Below are positions 1-8,328 of a DNA stretch of 38,082 bases, in pieces (position 1 is the stretch's first letter; the number at the start of each line of letters is the position of its first letter). Position numbers and translations under genes: made by a program. Origin of the DNA: a virus. Under the pieces are notes generated by a model. That model made no database searches and was not told the DNA's origin. It was given only the letters and a program-made list of their open reading frames with translations. The stretch lies in the IMG/VR virus record IMGVR_UViG_3300042309_000838, positions 1 through 38,082 of that record. One strand, given 5' to 3'.

Positions 1-1
1 C

Positions 2-2722
2 GGCAGCTTGAACACGACTCTGAGCGAGTTGGCAGACTATTACACCAAAGTTCAAAGGGCTTTCCCAGACTTCTTTGGCGGACAGGTGACTAACGGTGCT
101 CTCCTGGTAAGTCAGGCTGAGTTCGTTATCGTGGCACCTACGAATTCTGATTACCCTAACAACCAAGCTGCTAATAGCACCAGCAACTCCTCAGCTTACG
201 CGAACAGCGTAAACGTTCGTTCCGATTACGGCATGTGCTGGGGCGAGGTAATTGGTAACCAAATTCAAGGATTCAGGTCTCTCATCGCAAACGAATGCAC
301 TTGCGTTTCATTGCAGAACGACCCGGCGGCGTACGAAATTTACACGACTTTGACCGACCCGCTGAGAAACACTTCGGAGCAAAAGTGGTGGCCTCTCGTA
401 AAAGCAACGTATCTTTCACTTCCGTCGAACCAGCGTCCTTCAACAGTCGACGCGGTTTCAGTGGAGGCTCAACTCGACCTTCTCAACAGAACTCAGATTA
501 AAAACATTCGTTACTACTACCAAAACCAAGTTACGGAAAGCAACGAAAGTATTGGCATTGTTGACACAGAGGTAGACTTCCGTCACTTCGGGTTTAGAAT
601 CCGAGATGGTGCCTACGGGCAACTTCAGTCGATTTACACGATCGGTTGCGCAGTAGGCACTTGGGCTTTGAATGGGGGCTTGGTTTCTCTCACAAATAGC
701 ACGAGCAACTTCGGGTCAGTTGCGATCAAATCCGAAGGATTCTTTGGAATCAACACTGTCGGTGGTGCAGATGCCAACCAAACCGGTTTCCTGTTCGAAG
801 GCATTCAACGGCCTCTTGCGCTCACAGAGTCTCAAGTTGTGTCGGACCAGAACAAACAAATTCTCTCTCTTGGGGCGAAAATTCTCTCGATTATTGTTGA
901 TCCAGAAAATCCCGAAATTCAACTGATTGCGTTAAGTTCGGAGTTTTCTCCGTGCTATCTTCTGCCGTACTCCCTGAAGCCCGGAAGTGCTGTGTGGGTG
1001 AGAAACCCGGCTAACGGGCAAACTTATCGTGGTTTCTTTGCAACAGATGGCGGACCAACAGTAATTTCAACCCCTGGATCTTGCGGTCTTACTTCAAGTT
1101 TAAGGCTGAGAGCATCCGACAGCAGCATTCCTTTGGCGGCTGAGGTAACTGAGCTGGAAGTTCCCTATATTCGTCGATTTGTTGACCCCCGTCCAGAGTT
1201 CGACCGGGCCTACAGTTTCAAAGTGTCGAACACATACCCAACCGTAATTCCTCCCCAGGTAGGCTCAGTTCTTCGCCTCAACCAAATCAACCAAGCGATC
1301 AACCCTGGAACTCTTCGTCCCAACGTTCAATTCGATCCCGGCGTGTTGGGGGGATGGGGGAGAATCTTCACCGTGGACCACGTGTTTACCGCAGCTTTGG
1401 CGGAGTCACCGCAGTTCAACTACGTGGTCGGAGACAGCAACGAGAACGTAAACTACTACTTCACGGCTACCGTTTCTGACTACGCTAGGCCATGGAAGCA
1501 GGAGTTTGATAACTCTGCCGGTACGATTGTCACTTACCAAGAGAGAAACTGGTACGCGGCGGAAAACAACATTTGGAACAATCTTTACTACGGAAGTGCG
1601 AACAACTTCCGGTCAAGCGCAGGTCCGTTCAAAATTGCTCCCACAGAGTCTTGCTCTCCTTTCGTCGATACCAGCGTTCTTGAGCGGCAGAATTTCATCA
1701 AACAACAACCCGATGGAGTTCCGAAAACCTACCAAGGAACCTACGCGCCAGATGTGTACATCGAAGGAGATGTGTACTCGGTGACGGACACTTACTTCCG
1801 TGGTTCTACTTATCCTTACCCATCCTATTCGATTCAATCGTACTATGATGGGGATGATGGTTCCCCGAGTCTAGGAATTTGCTTAACCAATGTTGAAAGT
1901 GGATCTACAACGCAGACCAGCAGTGGGTTAGCTCGTGTTCAGGAGGCTCCTACAGGGCCCTTAAAAGCTGGAGACAAAACAAGATATCGGCCCGCAATTG
2001 TTGCGTTTTCAGTGGCAAATGCCTCGGTTATCTCGAACCCTGAGGAGGAAGTTTCCATCATCAAGTTTGAGGGAGGGGGCAATGTTGAGTACATGCAGGT
2101 GATTGACATTTCCGGATCGACCTTGAAAGCGATTCGCCTAAATCGAACCAACAGTTACTACCCGAACCCTTCTACGGAGAATCTGACTTGGCCCTCAGGT
2201 ACATCTGTGACTGTTTGTGAAACAAACAAAACACCCGACCCAATAATCTATGACCCGCTCTGGAGCAACACGAAGCAAGCTGTTCTTCGTTTCTTCGAGG
2301 TCATGGGTTACACGAACGAAGAGATTCTTCCGTATCTTGGTCCAAGGTATTGGGGAGAAAGGGCTTTGGCAATTACTTCCATCCCAATAACACCCTTCCA
2401 AGGTTACGCTTTGGTGACCGAGCGCTGGCCACTCGAGTTCAACAGCCCTTCAACAATTATTGCCAACACTCATACTTGGGCCTACTCCGGGTATTTGAAC
2501 TACTCTCGTGGTTTACCAAAATATCAAAGTAGTGATCTATCCCGAAAACTTTCTGCCGACTATCAGTCGACTGTTCTGTGGGGCGGTAAAGTTACGATCA
2601 CTGGGGTAAGCAACCGAGGGGAAATCGTTCTGTTTGGCCCGCAACGTCAGGCTTTGACGGGAAGGTTCTACGAAGATGTCAACCCCCTGGTCAATCCCGC
2701 GAATCAACAACTTTCTCAGTGA
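2..2722 (+). CDS. Large beta-helical virion structural protein (5' partial)
   Basis: The frame is open from the first bases, so the gene begins upstream; the TTG at 8 is a possible but unconvincing start. The visible product is about 906 residues. The first third holds repeated short strands typical of beta-helical tail proteins, including GGLVSLTNSTSNFG, which recurs almost exactly in the protein encoded from 3215 (GGLVSVTNSNSDFG). The C-terminal 120 residues, with phrases such as STIIANTHTWAYSGY and GRFYEDVNPLVNPANQQ, match my memory of cyanophage virion structural proteins. No catalytic motif is seen. It heads the block of tail-fibre and adhesin genes. The virion role is inferred from this resemblance and context; a precise location on the particle cannot be given. 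Confidence 0.7.
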   Translation, partial: GSLNTTLSELADYYTKVQRAFPDFFGGQVTNGALLVSQAEFVIVAPTNSDYPNNQAANSTSNSSAYANSVNVRSDYGMCWGEVIGNQIQGFRSLIANECTCVSLQNDPAAYEIYTTLTDPLRNTSEQKWWPLVKATYLSLPSNQRPSTVDAVSVEAQLDLLNRTQIKNIRYYYQNQVTESNESIGIVDTEVDFRHFGFRIRDGAYGQLQSIYTIGCAVGTWALNGGLVSLTNSTSNFGSVAIKSEGFFGINTVGGADANQTGFLFEGIQRPLALTESQVVSDQNKQILSLGAKILSIIVDPENPEIQLIALSSEFSPCYLLPYSLKPGSAVWVRNPANGQTYRGFFATDGGPTVISTPGSCGLTSSLRLRASDSSIPLAAEVTELEVPYIRRFVDPRPEFDRAYSFKVSNTYPTVIPPQVGSVLRLNQINQAINPGTLRPNVQFDPGVLGGWGRIFTVDHVFTAALAESPQFNYVVGDSNENVNYYFTATVSDYARPWKQEFDNSAGTIVTYQERNWYAAENNIWNNLYYGSANNFRSSAGPFKIAPTESCSPFVDTSVLERQNFIKQQPDGVPKTYQGTYAPDVYIEGDVYSVTDTYFRGSTYPYPSYSIQSYYDGDDGSPSLGICLTNVESGSTTQTSSGLARVQEAPTGPLKAGDKTRYRPAIVAFSVANASVISNPEEEVSIIKFEGGGNVEYMQVIDISGSTLKAIRLNRTNSYYPNPSTENLTWPSGTSVTVCETNKTPDPIIYDPLWSNTKQAVLRFFEVMGYTNEEILPYLGPRYWGERALAITSIPITPFQGYALVTERWPLEFNSPSTIIANTHTWAYSGYLNYSRGLPKYQSSDLSRKLSADYQSTVLWGGKVTITGVSNRGEIVLFGPQRQALTGRFYEDVNPLVNPANQQLSQ

Positions 2723-2731
2723 GTGATTAAA

Positions 2732-2749
2732 GGGTAAAACCTTGCATAG
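2732..2749 (+). promoter_or_regulatory. GGGTAAAA intergenic box
   Basis: GGGTAAAACCTTGCATAGG lies between the structural gene ending at 2722 and the ATG at 2767. It is one of nine intergenic copies of the same octamer in the window. The TATA-like part is weak here (GCATAG). A phage-specific promoter element is the likeliest role; this is inferred from position only. Confidence 0.45.
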
Positions 2750-2766
2750 GCCGTTTTGAGACCCAA

Positions 2767-3153
2767 ATGTCTTTACCAACTCCCCCTCCTTTCTCAGATC
2801 CTATTCCCAACCCTTCGCCGACAGTCCCTAACGTACCCGAGGAGTACATCGTGAAGGGTCCTTACTGGGATATGAAAGTTGTGACGACAAGCGGATTGTC
2901 AGTCACTTCCGGCGGAAAACTTCAAGTGACTGGTTCTTCTACGGTGTACCCGTCAGCTGAGACGTCTAACCTTGCCAGTTACTCTGGGCATCTGGACATC
3001 GGTAACGGCATTGGAGTTGTAGGAGGAAACAATCTGCAAATTGGCACAGGAACCAACACGATTCCTTACTATGTGAAGACAGCCCAAGGACTTCTAATTC
3101 TTGGGAATGGTTTCGATGTGAACAGCGCGACAGGCACTCTGAGCCAGGACTGA
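2767..3153 (+). CDS. Small proline- and glycine-rich putative virion protein
   Basis: This 128-residue protein has a proline-rich N-terminus (PTPPPFSDPIPNPSPTVP, residues 4-21) followed by short beta-rich, glycine-spaced strands (SGLSVTSGGKLQVTGSS, then GNGIGVVGGNNLQIGTG). The pattern fits a small fibre or attachment protein with an extended N-terminal linker. It stands alone between two GGGTAAAA boxes (2732 and 3156), so it may be transcribed as its own unit or co-transcribed with its neighbours. I do not recognise a named family. The virion role is inferred from composition and from flanking structural genes. Confidence 0.6.
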   Translation: MSLPTPPPFSDPIPNPSPTVPNVPEEYIVKGPYWDMKVVTTSGLSVTSGGKLQVTGSSTVYPSAETSNLASYSGHLDIGNGIGVVGGNNLQIGTGTNTIPYYVKTAQGLLILGNGFDVNSATGTLSQD

Positions 3154-3155
3154 CA

Positions 3156-3174
3156 GGGTAAAACTTACTATATT
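3156..3174 (+). promoter_or_regulatory. GGGTAAAA box followed by TATATT
   Basis: GGGTAAAAC at 3156 is followed 13 bases from its first G by TATATT (3169-3174). It sits 41 bases upstream of the ATG at 3215. It is one of the four copies with a clear TATA-like partner. Confidence 0.5.
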
Positions 3175-3214
3175 TCTAAACAACTTCCCCTTCGAAACTT
3201 AGTCAGCATTAGTA

Positions 3215-5473
3215 ATGGCCAAATCGATCCCAATTCAATTACTACGTTCAAAAGCTTTCCGACAGAGGCCAGACGCTGCCTTTCTGCTGGAAGGTCAGCC
3301 CGCAGTCAACATCAACGAGTTTGAGCCGGGGCTGTTCTTCTCGGATTCTGCGAACAACCTGTTCAAAGTAGGTCCCACTTCAGTTGGCCCGGAAGCTCCG
3401 AACTCGGGTATTTCCGGCTCTGGGGCGCAATTTCTTCTGGTGGGAGCTGTTACAGCAGTTTCCGTTGAGGACGGAGGAACAACTTACGCCGTTAACGATG
3501 TTCTCACCGTCATTGGGGGATCGGGTACTGCCGCTACGCTGAAAGTTACAGCAGTCTCCGCAGGTGAAATCACCTCCGTCTCACTTGAGACCGCAGGCAG
3601 TTACTCGGTCTTCCCGGTTTCTCCCGTAATTGTTACCGGGGGCTCTGGCTCTGGAGCAACATTCAATCTGATCGGGGGAGTTACCTCCGCCTCTGTAAGT
3701 TTTGGTGGAACGAACTACTTTGTAGGAAACATTCTGACCCTCTCGGGTGGCACTGGCATTCCTGCGGTTCTTCAAGTTCAGACTGTGTCTGGAACTTCGG
3801 TTACCTCAGTCAGTCTGGTGACGCCGGGAAGTTACACAGTGTTCCCGGTTCCCCCTGCCGGTGTTATCGCAAGCAGTGGTACGGGTGGAAATTCAATTGG
3901 TGAGCAGTGGCTAGACACCTACAACCCGAATGCCCCTGGATTGAAAGTATTTGACGGTGTTCGGTGGAGAGGAATCACACCGATCTCAAATACCCTGTGG
4001 GTTGACGTGAACGGTGACGACGGAAACGACGGAACGAGCCCACAAACAGCGAAAAGAACAATCAAGAGCGCCTTGGCACTGGCTGAAGTTGGCACTCAAA
4101 TTCGGGTTGCTGCAGGTGTTTACGAAGAGCAGAACCCTTTGGTGTTCCCTTATACGGACGTTTCGATTGTTGGGGCAGACTTACGCGACACGACTATTCA
4201 CCTTCAGAACCTGAGCGACGATCTGTTCCACGTTCTTAACGGTTGCTATGTTCAGAACTTCTCCTTCACAGGGGTAGTGAACCGGGTTGAAGATCCTCCG
4301 GACTCTGGGATTACAACTCAAAAGTGGGGGATCATGTCCTTCAAGCCCGGTGTGCCCGACATCAACACACCTGGCTCGCCGTTGTATATCACACAGAGCC
4401 CTTACGTTCAGAACTGCACAAACTTCGTTACCAACAGCATTGGCCTCAACGTCGACGGCAGCAAAGCGGGCGGCCTGCGAAGCATGGTTCTTGACAGCTT
4501 CACTCAGTACAATCCTGATGGCTTAGGCGTCAAAGTTTACAACAGAGGTTACTGCCAAGTCGTGAGTATGTTCACGATCTGCGCGGATAAGTCCGTGTTG
4601 GCGGAAACAGGAGGTCTAGTTAGCGTTACCAACAGTAACTCTGACTTTGGTAACTATGGAATGTACGCAGATGGCGTTGGACCTCTGGAACAATCCGGCG
4701 AGCTGGCGAGTGCCGCGACAGTTAACAACAGTGTGTTTAGCCTAAAAAACCTAACAACGAATCAGATTCCTTACGTGGGACAGGTGATTACGGTTGGTGA
4801 ACTTTACTATAATGTGTCTGGTTTCAAGGTTGAGAATCGAGGTAGTGGCTACACAAGCACCCCCACTGTTACAGTTTCGGCGCCAACCACGCCATTGAAT
4901 AAGGCACCGATCCGGGCGCAAGGTATAGCGGTAATTAAAGACGGTGAATTAGACCGAATCGAAGTCGTATCCTCAGGTCAAAGTTATTCGGCTGCGGATA
5001 CGCTTACGTGGACGGTTTCAATTACTGGTGGTGGGGGAGTAGGTGCTTCCGCAGAGCCAATTAAGAACCCCGTTTATTACACCGTTGCCGAAGTCACAGA
5101 AGATTACAGCAGCATTACGGATACGGTTTCGATCGCGATTCAAGAAAACCTCCCATACACACCTTCAGTTGACGACACCGTAAACTTCTGGCGTGTTAGC
5201 CGGATCATTGCGAACTCCCACTGTATGGAATACGTGGGTAGCGGAACCAATATCAACACTGCTGTTCCCTTCAAAGGTGGAACTGCCATCCAAGCTAACG
5301 AAGTCATTCAAGTCAACGGCGGTCGCGTTGCAATTACTAGCACGGACCAACTTGGTGACTTCCGCGTTGGCGAAGACCTAGTAATTAACCAAAACACTGG
5401 AACAATCTCTGGCCAAGCGTTTAGAAAGTCGATCTTGTCCATTGTGATCCCTTACATCCTCGCCCTCTCCTGA
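3215..5473 (+). CDS. Virion protein with DUF1565/pectin-lyase-like beta-helix
   Basis: This 752-residue protein starts at an ATG 41 bases after a GGGTAAAA/TATATT element. Residues about 70-220 contain two tandem copies of a glycine-rich beta repeat (GSYSVFP...VTGGSGSGAT and GSYTVFP...), and a related unit (RGSGYTSTPTVTV) recurs near residue 545. Residues about 265-340 read WVDVNGDDGNDGTSPQTAKR, then GTQIRVAAGVYEEQNPLVF, the usual opening of DUF1565/pectin-lyase-fold beta-helices. It shares GGLVSVTNSNSDFG with the protein ending at 2722. No hydrolase active site is apparent. Such proteins form fibres, spikes or baseplate decorations in cyanophages. A structural role is likely; depolymerase activity is possible but not shown. 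Confidence 0.75.
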   Translation: MAKSIPIQLLRSKAFRQRPDAAFLLEGQPAVNINEFEPGLFFSDSANNLFKVGPTSVGPEAPNSGISGSGAQFLLVGAVTAVSVEDGGTTYAVNDVLTVIGGSGTAATLKVTAVSAGEITSVSLETAGSYSVFPVSPVIVTGGSGSGATFNLIGGVTSASVSFGGTNYFVGNILTLSGGTGIPAVLQVQTVSGTSVTSVSLVTPGSYTVFPVPPAGVIASSGTGGNSIGEQWLDTYNPNAPGLKVFDGVRWRGITPISNTLWVDVNGDDGNDGTSPQTAKRTIKSALALAEVGTQIRVAAGVYEEQNPLVFPYTDVSIVGADLRDTTIHLQNLSDDLFHVLNGCYVQNFSFTGVVNRVEDPPDSGITTQKWGIMSFKPGVPDINTPGSPLYITQSPYVQNCTNFVTNSIGLNVDGSKAGGLRSMVLDSFTQYNPDGLGVKVYNRGYCQVVSMFTICADKSVLAETGGLVSVTNSNSDFGNYGMYADGVGPLEQSGELASAATVNNSVFSLKNLTTNQIPYVGQVITVGELYYNVSGFKVENRGSGYTSTPTVTVSAPTTPLNKAPIRAQGIAVIKDGELDRIEVVSSGQSYSAADTLTWTVSITGGGGVGASAEPIKNPVYYTVAEVTEDYSSITDTVSIAIQENLPYTPSVDDTVNFWRVSRIIANSHCMEYVGSGTNINTAVPFKGGTAIQANEVIQVNGGRVAITSTDQLGDFRVGEDLVINQNTGTISGQAFRKSILSIVIPYILALS
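3420..3885 (+). repeat. Two tandem beta-repeat units inside the 3215 gene
   Basis: Two consecutive units of roughly 70-75 residues share the order GGTxYxVxxxLTxxGGxG, then a VTSVSL strand, then GSYxVFPVxP. The copies have diverged at the DNA level, so this is an old protein-level duplication rather than a recent repeat. Confidence 0.6.
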
Positions 5474-5477
5474 TAAC

Positions 5478-5813
5478 ATGGCACTTCCATTAACAGTCTT
5501 TAAGACGTTTCCCGTTAATACCCCCGCGTCGAGCACGGTTGTTTACACTGCGCCAATTGGATACAACGCTATCGTCTTGACAGCTCAAGCGGTTAACACC
5601 TCCGGTTCCGATCAAACTTTTTCGATGACATTAGTTCGAAATTCGGTTGCACACCCTATTGTGTACAACTATACAATTCCTGCCAGTGAAGTTCTTATTG
5701 CTTCCGGTGGGACGGCAGGTAAACTGGTTCTTCAAACAGGGGACTCACTCTCGGTTTCGGGGTCGGGGACAGAGGTCAAATTTACTTTAAGCGTTCTTGA
5801 AACTCTAGTATAA
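5478..5813 (+). CDS. Small beta-rich virion protein
   Basis: This 111-residue protein starts 4 bases after the stop at 5473. It is all short beta strands (VVYTAPIGYNAIVLTAQAVN; LVLQTGDSLSVSGSGTEVKF) with no cysteine or catalytic motif. Its plan resembles the 122-residue protein at 12466: a strand on a subunit-like core, a LEL/MTLV strand and a GDSL/GQSL turn near the end. Proteins of this size beside collagen fibres could be fibre adaptors or trimerisation caps. A copy of its last 12 codons survives at 8287-8325, upstream of the second collagen gene, which shows that it has been duplicated together with the fibre. Confidence 0.55.
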   Translation: MALPLTVFKTFPVNTPASSTVVYTAPIGYNAIVLTAQAVNTSGSDQTFSMTLVRNSVAHPIVYNYTIPASEVLIASGGTAGKLVLQTGDSLSVSGSGTEVKFTLSVLETLV

Positions 5814-5816
5814 GCC

Positions 5817-7226
5817 ATGGCAGGATTTTTCGACGGGAAAGTAATTCCCGTTTCTCCTTTAACCCCTGACCCGAACCGGTATAAAATATTCGGTTTGAGG
5901 GATGCTGAGCCGAATCTTGGCGCTCCGCCTACGGACGGCTATGGTTTAGCAAGCACGGCAGCAGGTATTCGCTACTGGGCTTTGATTCCCCCTGCAGGTC
6001 CACCTGGAAACCCCGGCACCCCTGGAACCCCTGGAACCAACGGAAACCCTGGAACCAACGGAAACCCTGGAACCGACGGAACCCCTGGTATCAAAGGAGA
6101 CCCCGGACTTCCTGGTACCAACGGAGACCCTGGAACCAACGGAAACCCTGGAACCAACGGAACCCCTGGCATCAAAGGAGACCCAGGGCTCAACGGTAAC
6201 AACGGAAACCTTGGCCCCAAGGGCGACCCTGGGGGTGCGGGTCTCGACGGAACTGACGGAACTCCGGGTACTAATGGTACTCCGGGCACTAACGGTACTC
6301 CTGGTACTAACGGAACTCCTGGAACCCCCGGCGGCGGTATTTACGCTTTATATATTGACGACATCAGCGGATCTTTTAACGGGATTCAGAACCAATTCAC
6401 CCTGCAAATTGACGGTGTGAATCTTGTTCCCGCTGTTACCCAGACCGACTTATTTTTATTTGTTGGTGGTTCGATTCAACTTCCGGGTAACGGTTTTGTC
6501 TGGAACTCTACCACCAGTGTAGTAACATTCACCTCAGCACCCCCAAGCGGTTTCTCATTTGCTGGTTGGGTTGCAAACGGTGTTGCCAGTCCCGGCACCC
6601 CTGGCGACAACGGAACCCCTGGAACCAACGGAACCCCTGGAACCAACGGAACCCCTGGAACCAACGGGGATCCGGGTCCCAAAGGTGACCCCGGAAACCC
6701 TGGCGACAATGGAACTCCCGGAACTCCCGGAACCCCCGGCACCCCTGGAACCAACGGAAACCCTGGAACCGACGGAACCCCCGGAACCAACGGGGATCCG
6801 GGTCCCAAAGGTGATCCCGGAACTCCTGGAACCGACGGAACTCCTGGAACCGACGGAACTCCTGGAACCGACGGAACCCCTGGAACCAACGGAAATCCCG
6901 CACCTGTTGTTGTGGGTGTCAACCAAATTGGCGACTTTCAGTTTTTGGGTGTAGATATTAACTCGTATTATGCCGCCACCGGCGAAACCACTTTACAACT
7001 TGGGGCAGTTTTGCCCATACCAGCAAGTTACGCAGGATTTATCGACATTAGTTACGACGCTGGTGGAAATACCGCTCAGTTCTTTGGGCCGTCACAGGCA
7101 GGAAGTACAGCAAGTTTGGGATCTTGGGCAGTTCACGGATACAGCAGTCTTAGTTCTGGCCCATTTCTTAACCCTGGTTCATTTCTAGGCGGTTATTTTT
7201 ATGTTCTTTGCCAGCGAATTGCTTAA
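5817..7226 (+). CDS. Collagen-like tail fibre protein 1 (Y-position proline rich)
   Basis: This 469-residue protein has five parts. Residues 1-60 are an N-terminal domain nearly identical to that of the 8329 protein. Residues 61-171 are 37 uninterrupted Gly-X-Y triplets. Residues 172-259 form a beta domain ([26 protein letters not shown]). Residues 260-361 are 34 further triplets. Residues 362-469 are a unique C-terminal head ending CQRIA. I count proline in the Y position in 39 of 71 triplets, mostly GTP, GNP and GDP, the substrate register of prolyl-4-hydroxylase. GPKGDP triplets could add interchain salt bridges. A trimeric fibre shaft with N-terminal virion anchor and receptor-binding tip is the likely role. 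The oxygenase at 7589 lies two genes downstream. Confidence 0.85.
   Translation: MAGFFDGKVIPVSPLTPDPNRYKIFGLRDAEPNLGAPPTDGYGLASTAAGIRYWALIPPAGPPGNPGTPGTPGTNGNPGTNGNPGTDGTPGIKGDPGLPGTNGDPGTNGNPGTNGTPGIKGDPGLNGNNGNLGPKGDPGGAGLDGTDGTPGTNGTPGTNGTPGTNGTPGTPGGGIYALYIDDISGSFNGIQNQFTLQIDGVNLVPAVTQTDLFLFVGGSIQLPGNGFVWNSTTSVVTFTSAPPSGFSFAGWVANGVASPGTPGDNGTPGTNGTPGTNGTPGTNGDPGPKGDPGNPGDNGTPGTPGTPGTPGTNGNPGTDGTPGTNGDPGPKGDPGTPGTDGTPGTDGTPGTDGTPGTNGNPAPVVVGVNQIGDFQFLGVDINSYYAATGETTLQLGAVLPIPASYAGFIDISYDAGGNTAQFFGPSQAGSTASLGSWAVHGYSSLSSGPFLNPGSFLGGYFYVLCQRIA
5997..6329 (+). repeat. Collagen-like Gly-X-Y repeat tract, first block of fibre 1
   Basis: There are 37 triplets, encoded by near-identical 9- and 18-base units such as GGAACCAACGGAAACCCT. 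DNA-level repetition makes length change by slippage or recombination likely. Confidence 0.9.
6594..6899 (+). repeat. Collagen-like Gly-X-Y repeat tract, second block of fibre 1
   Basis: There are 34 triplets, dominated by GTP, GTN and GTD. A roughly 30-base unit containing the GDPGPKGDPG sequence occurs twice (near 6667 and 6793). Confidence 0.9.
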
Positions 7227-7228
7227 CC

Positions 7229-7543
7229 ATGAAGTACTCTTGTTTTCAACCATACAATCCGATTAAGGGTGGGCCGGAAATTCTCGTAATCTGGGATCAC
7301 CCCTCACACGGTTTAATACACTTTCTTGCTAGTCCAAACGACGTTGAAGAGCACGGGAGGGAAATCTATAATGAAGCCCTTGATGGGGAGTATGGTCTCG
7401 TAATCTCTTACGAGGATTCTCACTGGTACAGCACTGTCAACGATAACGTGTGGAATAATGTAACTTACAAACTCGGTCAATTGATGATCTCGCCCTCAGG
7501 AGAACAACCACCGAATTCCACTCAAACACCTCCGTCAAAATGA
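7229..7543 (+). CDS. MxYS-family small protein, copy 1
   Basis: This 104-residue protein is one of three paralogues in the window (with 10079 and 20366). All share the start MxYS, then NEALxGEYG, SYxDSHWYS, and MxSPxGEQPPNST near the end. The ATG at 7229 is chosen over the in-frame upstream TTG because it gives the shared MKYS start and follows the fibre stop by 2 bases. The tight spacing, and the pairing of the other two copies with fibre-type genes and chaperones, suggest a fibre-associated adaptor or assembly factor. I do not recognise a named domain. The aromatic-rich core (DSHWYS) and proline-rich tail are the notable traits. Confidence 0.7.
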   Translation: MKYSCFQPYNPIKGGPEILVIWDHPSHGLIHFLASPNDVEEHGREIYNEALDGEYGLVISYEDSHWYSTVNDNVWNNVTYKLGQLMISPSGEQPPNSTQTPPSK

Positions 7544-7588
7544 GCTACGACTCTCTGGTGTAATCTAACTCCCAGCAAATAAACCCCA

Positions 7589-8191
7589 ATGTCAAACCCA
7601 CTTATACAAATCATCCCAACCCTTTCACCTTCAGAAGTCGAGACTGTAAATCATTTCCTAGATAATAACGGCGTTGTACGGCAGAAAAACACAGTCTTTA
7701 CGGGTACTTCCTTTCAAGTTAACACTTCTTTCCGATCCAGCGAAGGATTCACGTTATCTGAAGAAAATTCAGTTACACAGTTAATTGGAGCATCAATTAA
7801 CAAAGCCTTGTTGGATTACACGAGACGGCTTGCTCAGCTTCATACTTCTTACGTAACTTACACTTTAGCGCCAGGCTCGGGGGGGACCCGGTCGCACCGA
7901 GAAGGAATTCAAGTCCTGGAGTATAAGAAAGGACAAGAATATAAATTTCACTACGACCAAAATTGGCACCGTAACCAGGAAACGTTTTATCGAACGATCT
8001 CCGTAGTTCTTTACCTAAATTCAGAGTTTGAGGGGGGTGGAACTGAGTTTCCGGACACAGTTTACAAACCGAAACCTGGAGAGGCGTTAATCTTCCCTTC
8101 GTCCTGGTGTTTTCCACATAGGGGTCAACCGGTAATATCAGGAATGAAACGAGTGGCAGTCACTTGGTACTACGTTTACCCGGCAAGTTGA
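7589..8191 (+). CDS. 2-oxoglutarate/Fe(II) oxygenase, prolyl-4-hydroxylase-like
   Basis: This 200-residue protein carries the full iron and co-substrate signature of the prolyl-4-hydroxylase branch. H121 and D123 lie in FHYDQNWH, H177 in FPHRGQPV, and K187 (SGMKR) is placed to bind the 2-oxoglutarate carboxylate. GGGTEFP and PGEALIFPSSW match the conserved strands between them. The family hydroxylates a protein side chain, classically proline in X-Pro-Gly, with release of CO2 and succinate. There is no signal peptide, so it would act in the host cytoplasm during assembly. It lies between two collagen-like fibre genes, the first rich in X-Pro-Gly. Hydroxylation of the fibres is inferred, not shown; another peptide or an amino-acid substrate is possible. 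A start fragment of a second copy remains at 10042. Confidence 0.88.
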   Translation: MSNPLIQIIPTLSPSEVETVNHFLDNNGVVRQKNTVFTGTSFQVNTSFRSSEGFTLSEENSVTQLIGASINKALLDYTRRLAQLHTSYVTYTLAPGSGGTRSHREGIQVLEYKKGQEYKFHYDQNWHRNQETFYRTISVVLYLNSEFEGGGTEFPDTVYKPKPGEALIFPSSWCFPHRGQPVISGMKRVAVTWYYVYPAS

Positions 8192-8197
8192 ATTTCC

Positions 8198-8206
8198 GGG
8201 TAAAAC
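8198..8206 (+). promoter_or_regulatory. GGGTAAAA intergenic box
   Basis: GGGTAAAAC lies 7 bases after the oxygenase stop, upstream of the second collagen gene. No clear TATA-like hexamer follows. The next bases belong to a gene remnant, so the element may have been carried along with that duplication. Confidence 0.35.
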
Positions 8207-8252
8207 TTTCAAAAATCTTGCACAAACCACGGTTTACTCTTGCTCGCGACCT
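8207..8252 (+). pseudogene. Remnant of the start of an MxYS-family gene
   Basis: The stretch from TTTCAAAAATCTTGCAC to TTGCTCGCGACCT aligns base for base, with one small gap and a few changes, to 10060-10104 across the start of the intact 10079 gene. The ATG has become ACG (CCACGG against CTATGG) and the rest of the gene is absent. It is a recombination scar. Confidence 0.75.
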
Positions 8253-8286
8253 CGTGGATAGTTTGTCAATATGCGGCTCAACATCC

Positions 8287-8325
8287 ATCAAATTTATTTT
8301 AAGCGTTCTTGAAACTCTGGTGTAG
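8287..8325 (+). pseudogene. Remnant of the 3' end of the 5478-type gene
   Basis: The codons read IKFILSVLETLV then TAG, against VKFTLSVLETLV then TAA at the end of the 5478 gene. In both places a collagen fibre ATG follows 3 bases later. The fragment marks the left edge of the duplicated segment that created fibre 2. Confidence 0.85.
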
Positions 8326-8328
8326 ACT

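Noticed and set aside
5972-6922. Long open frames on the minus strand and in other frames of the fibre 1 repeats (105-148 codons)
   Set aside because: They are by-products of the periodic GGN-ACC-CCN repeats; their proteins are simple mirror repeats and they lack start signals.
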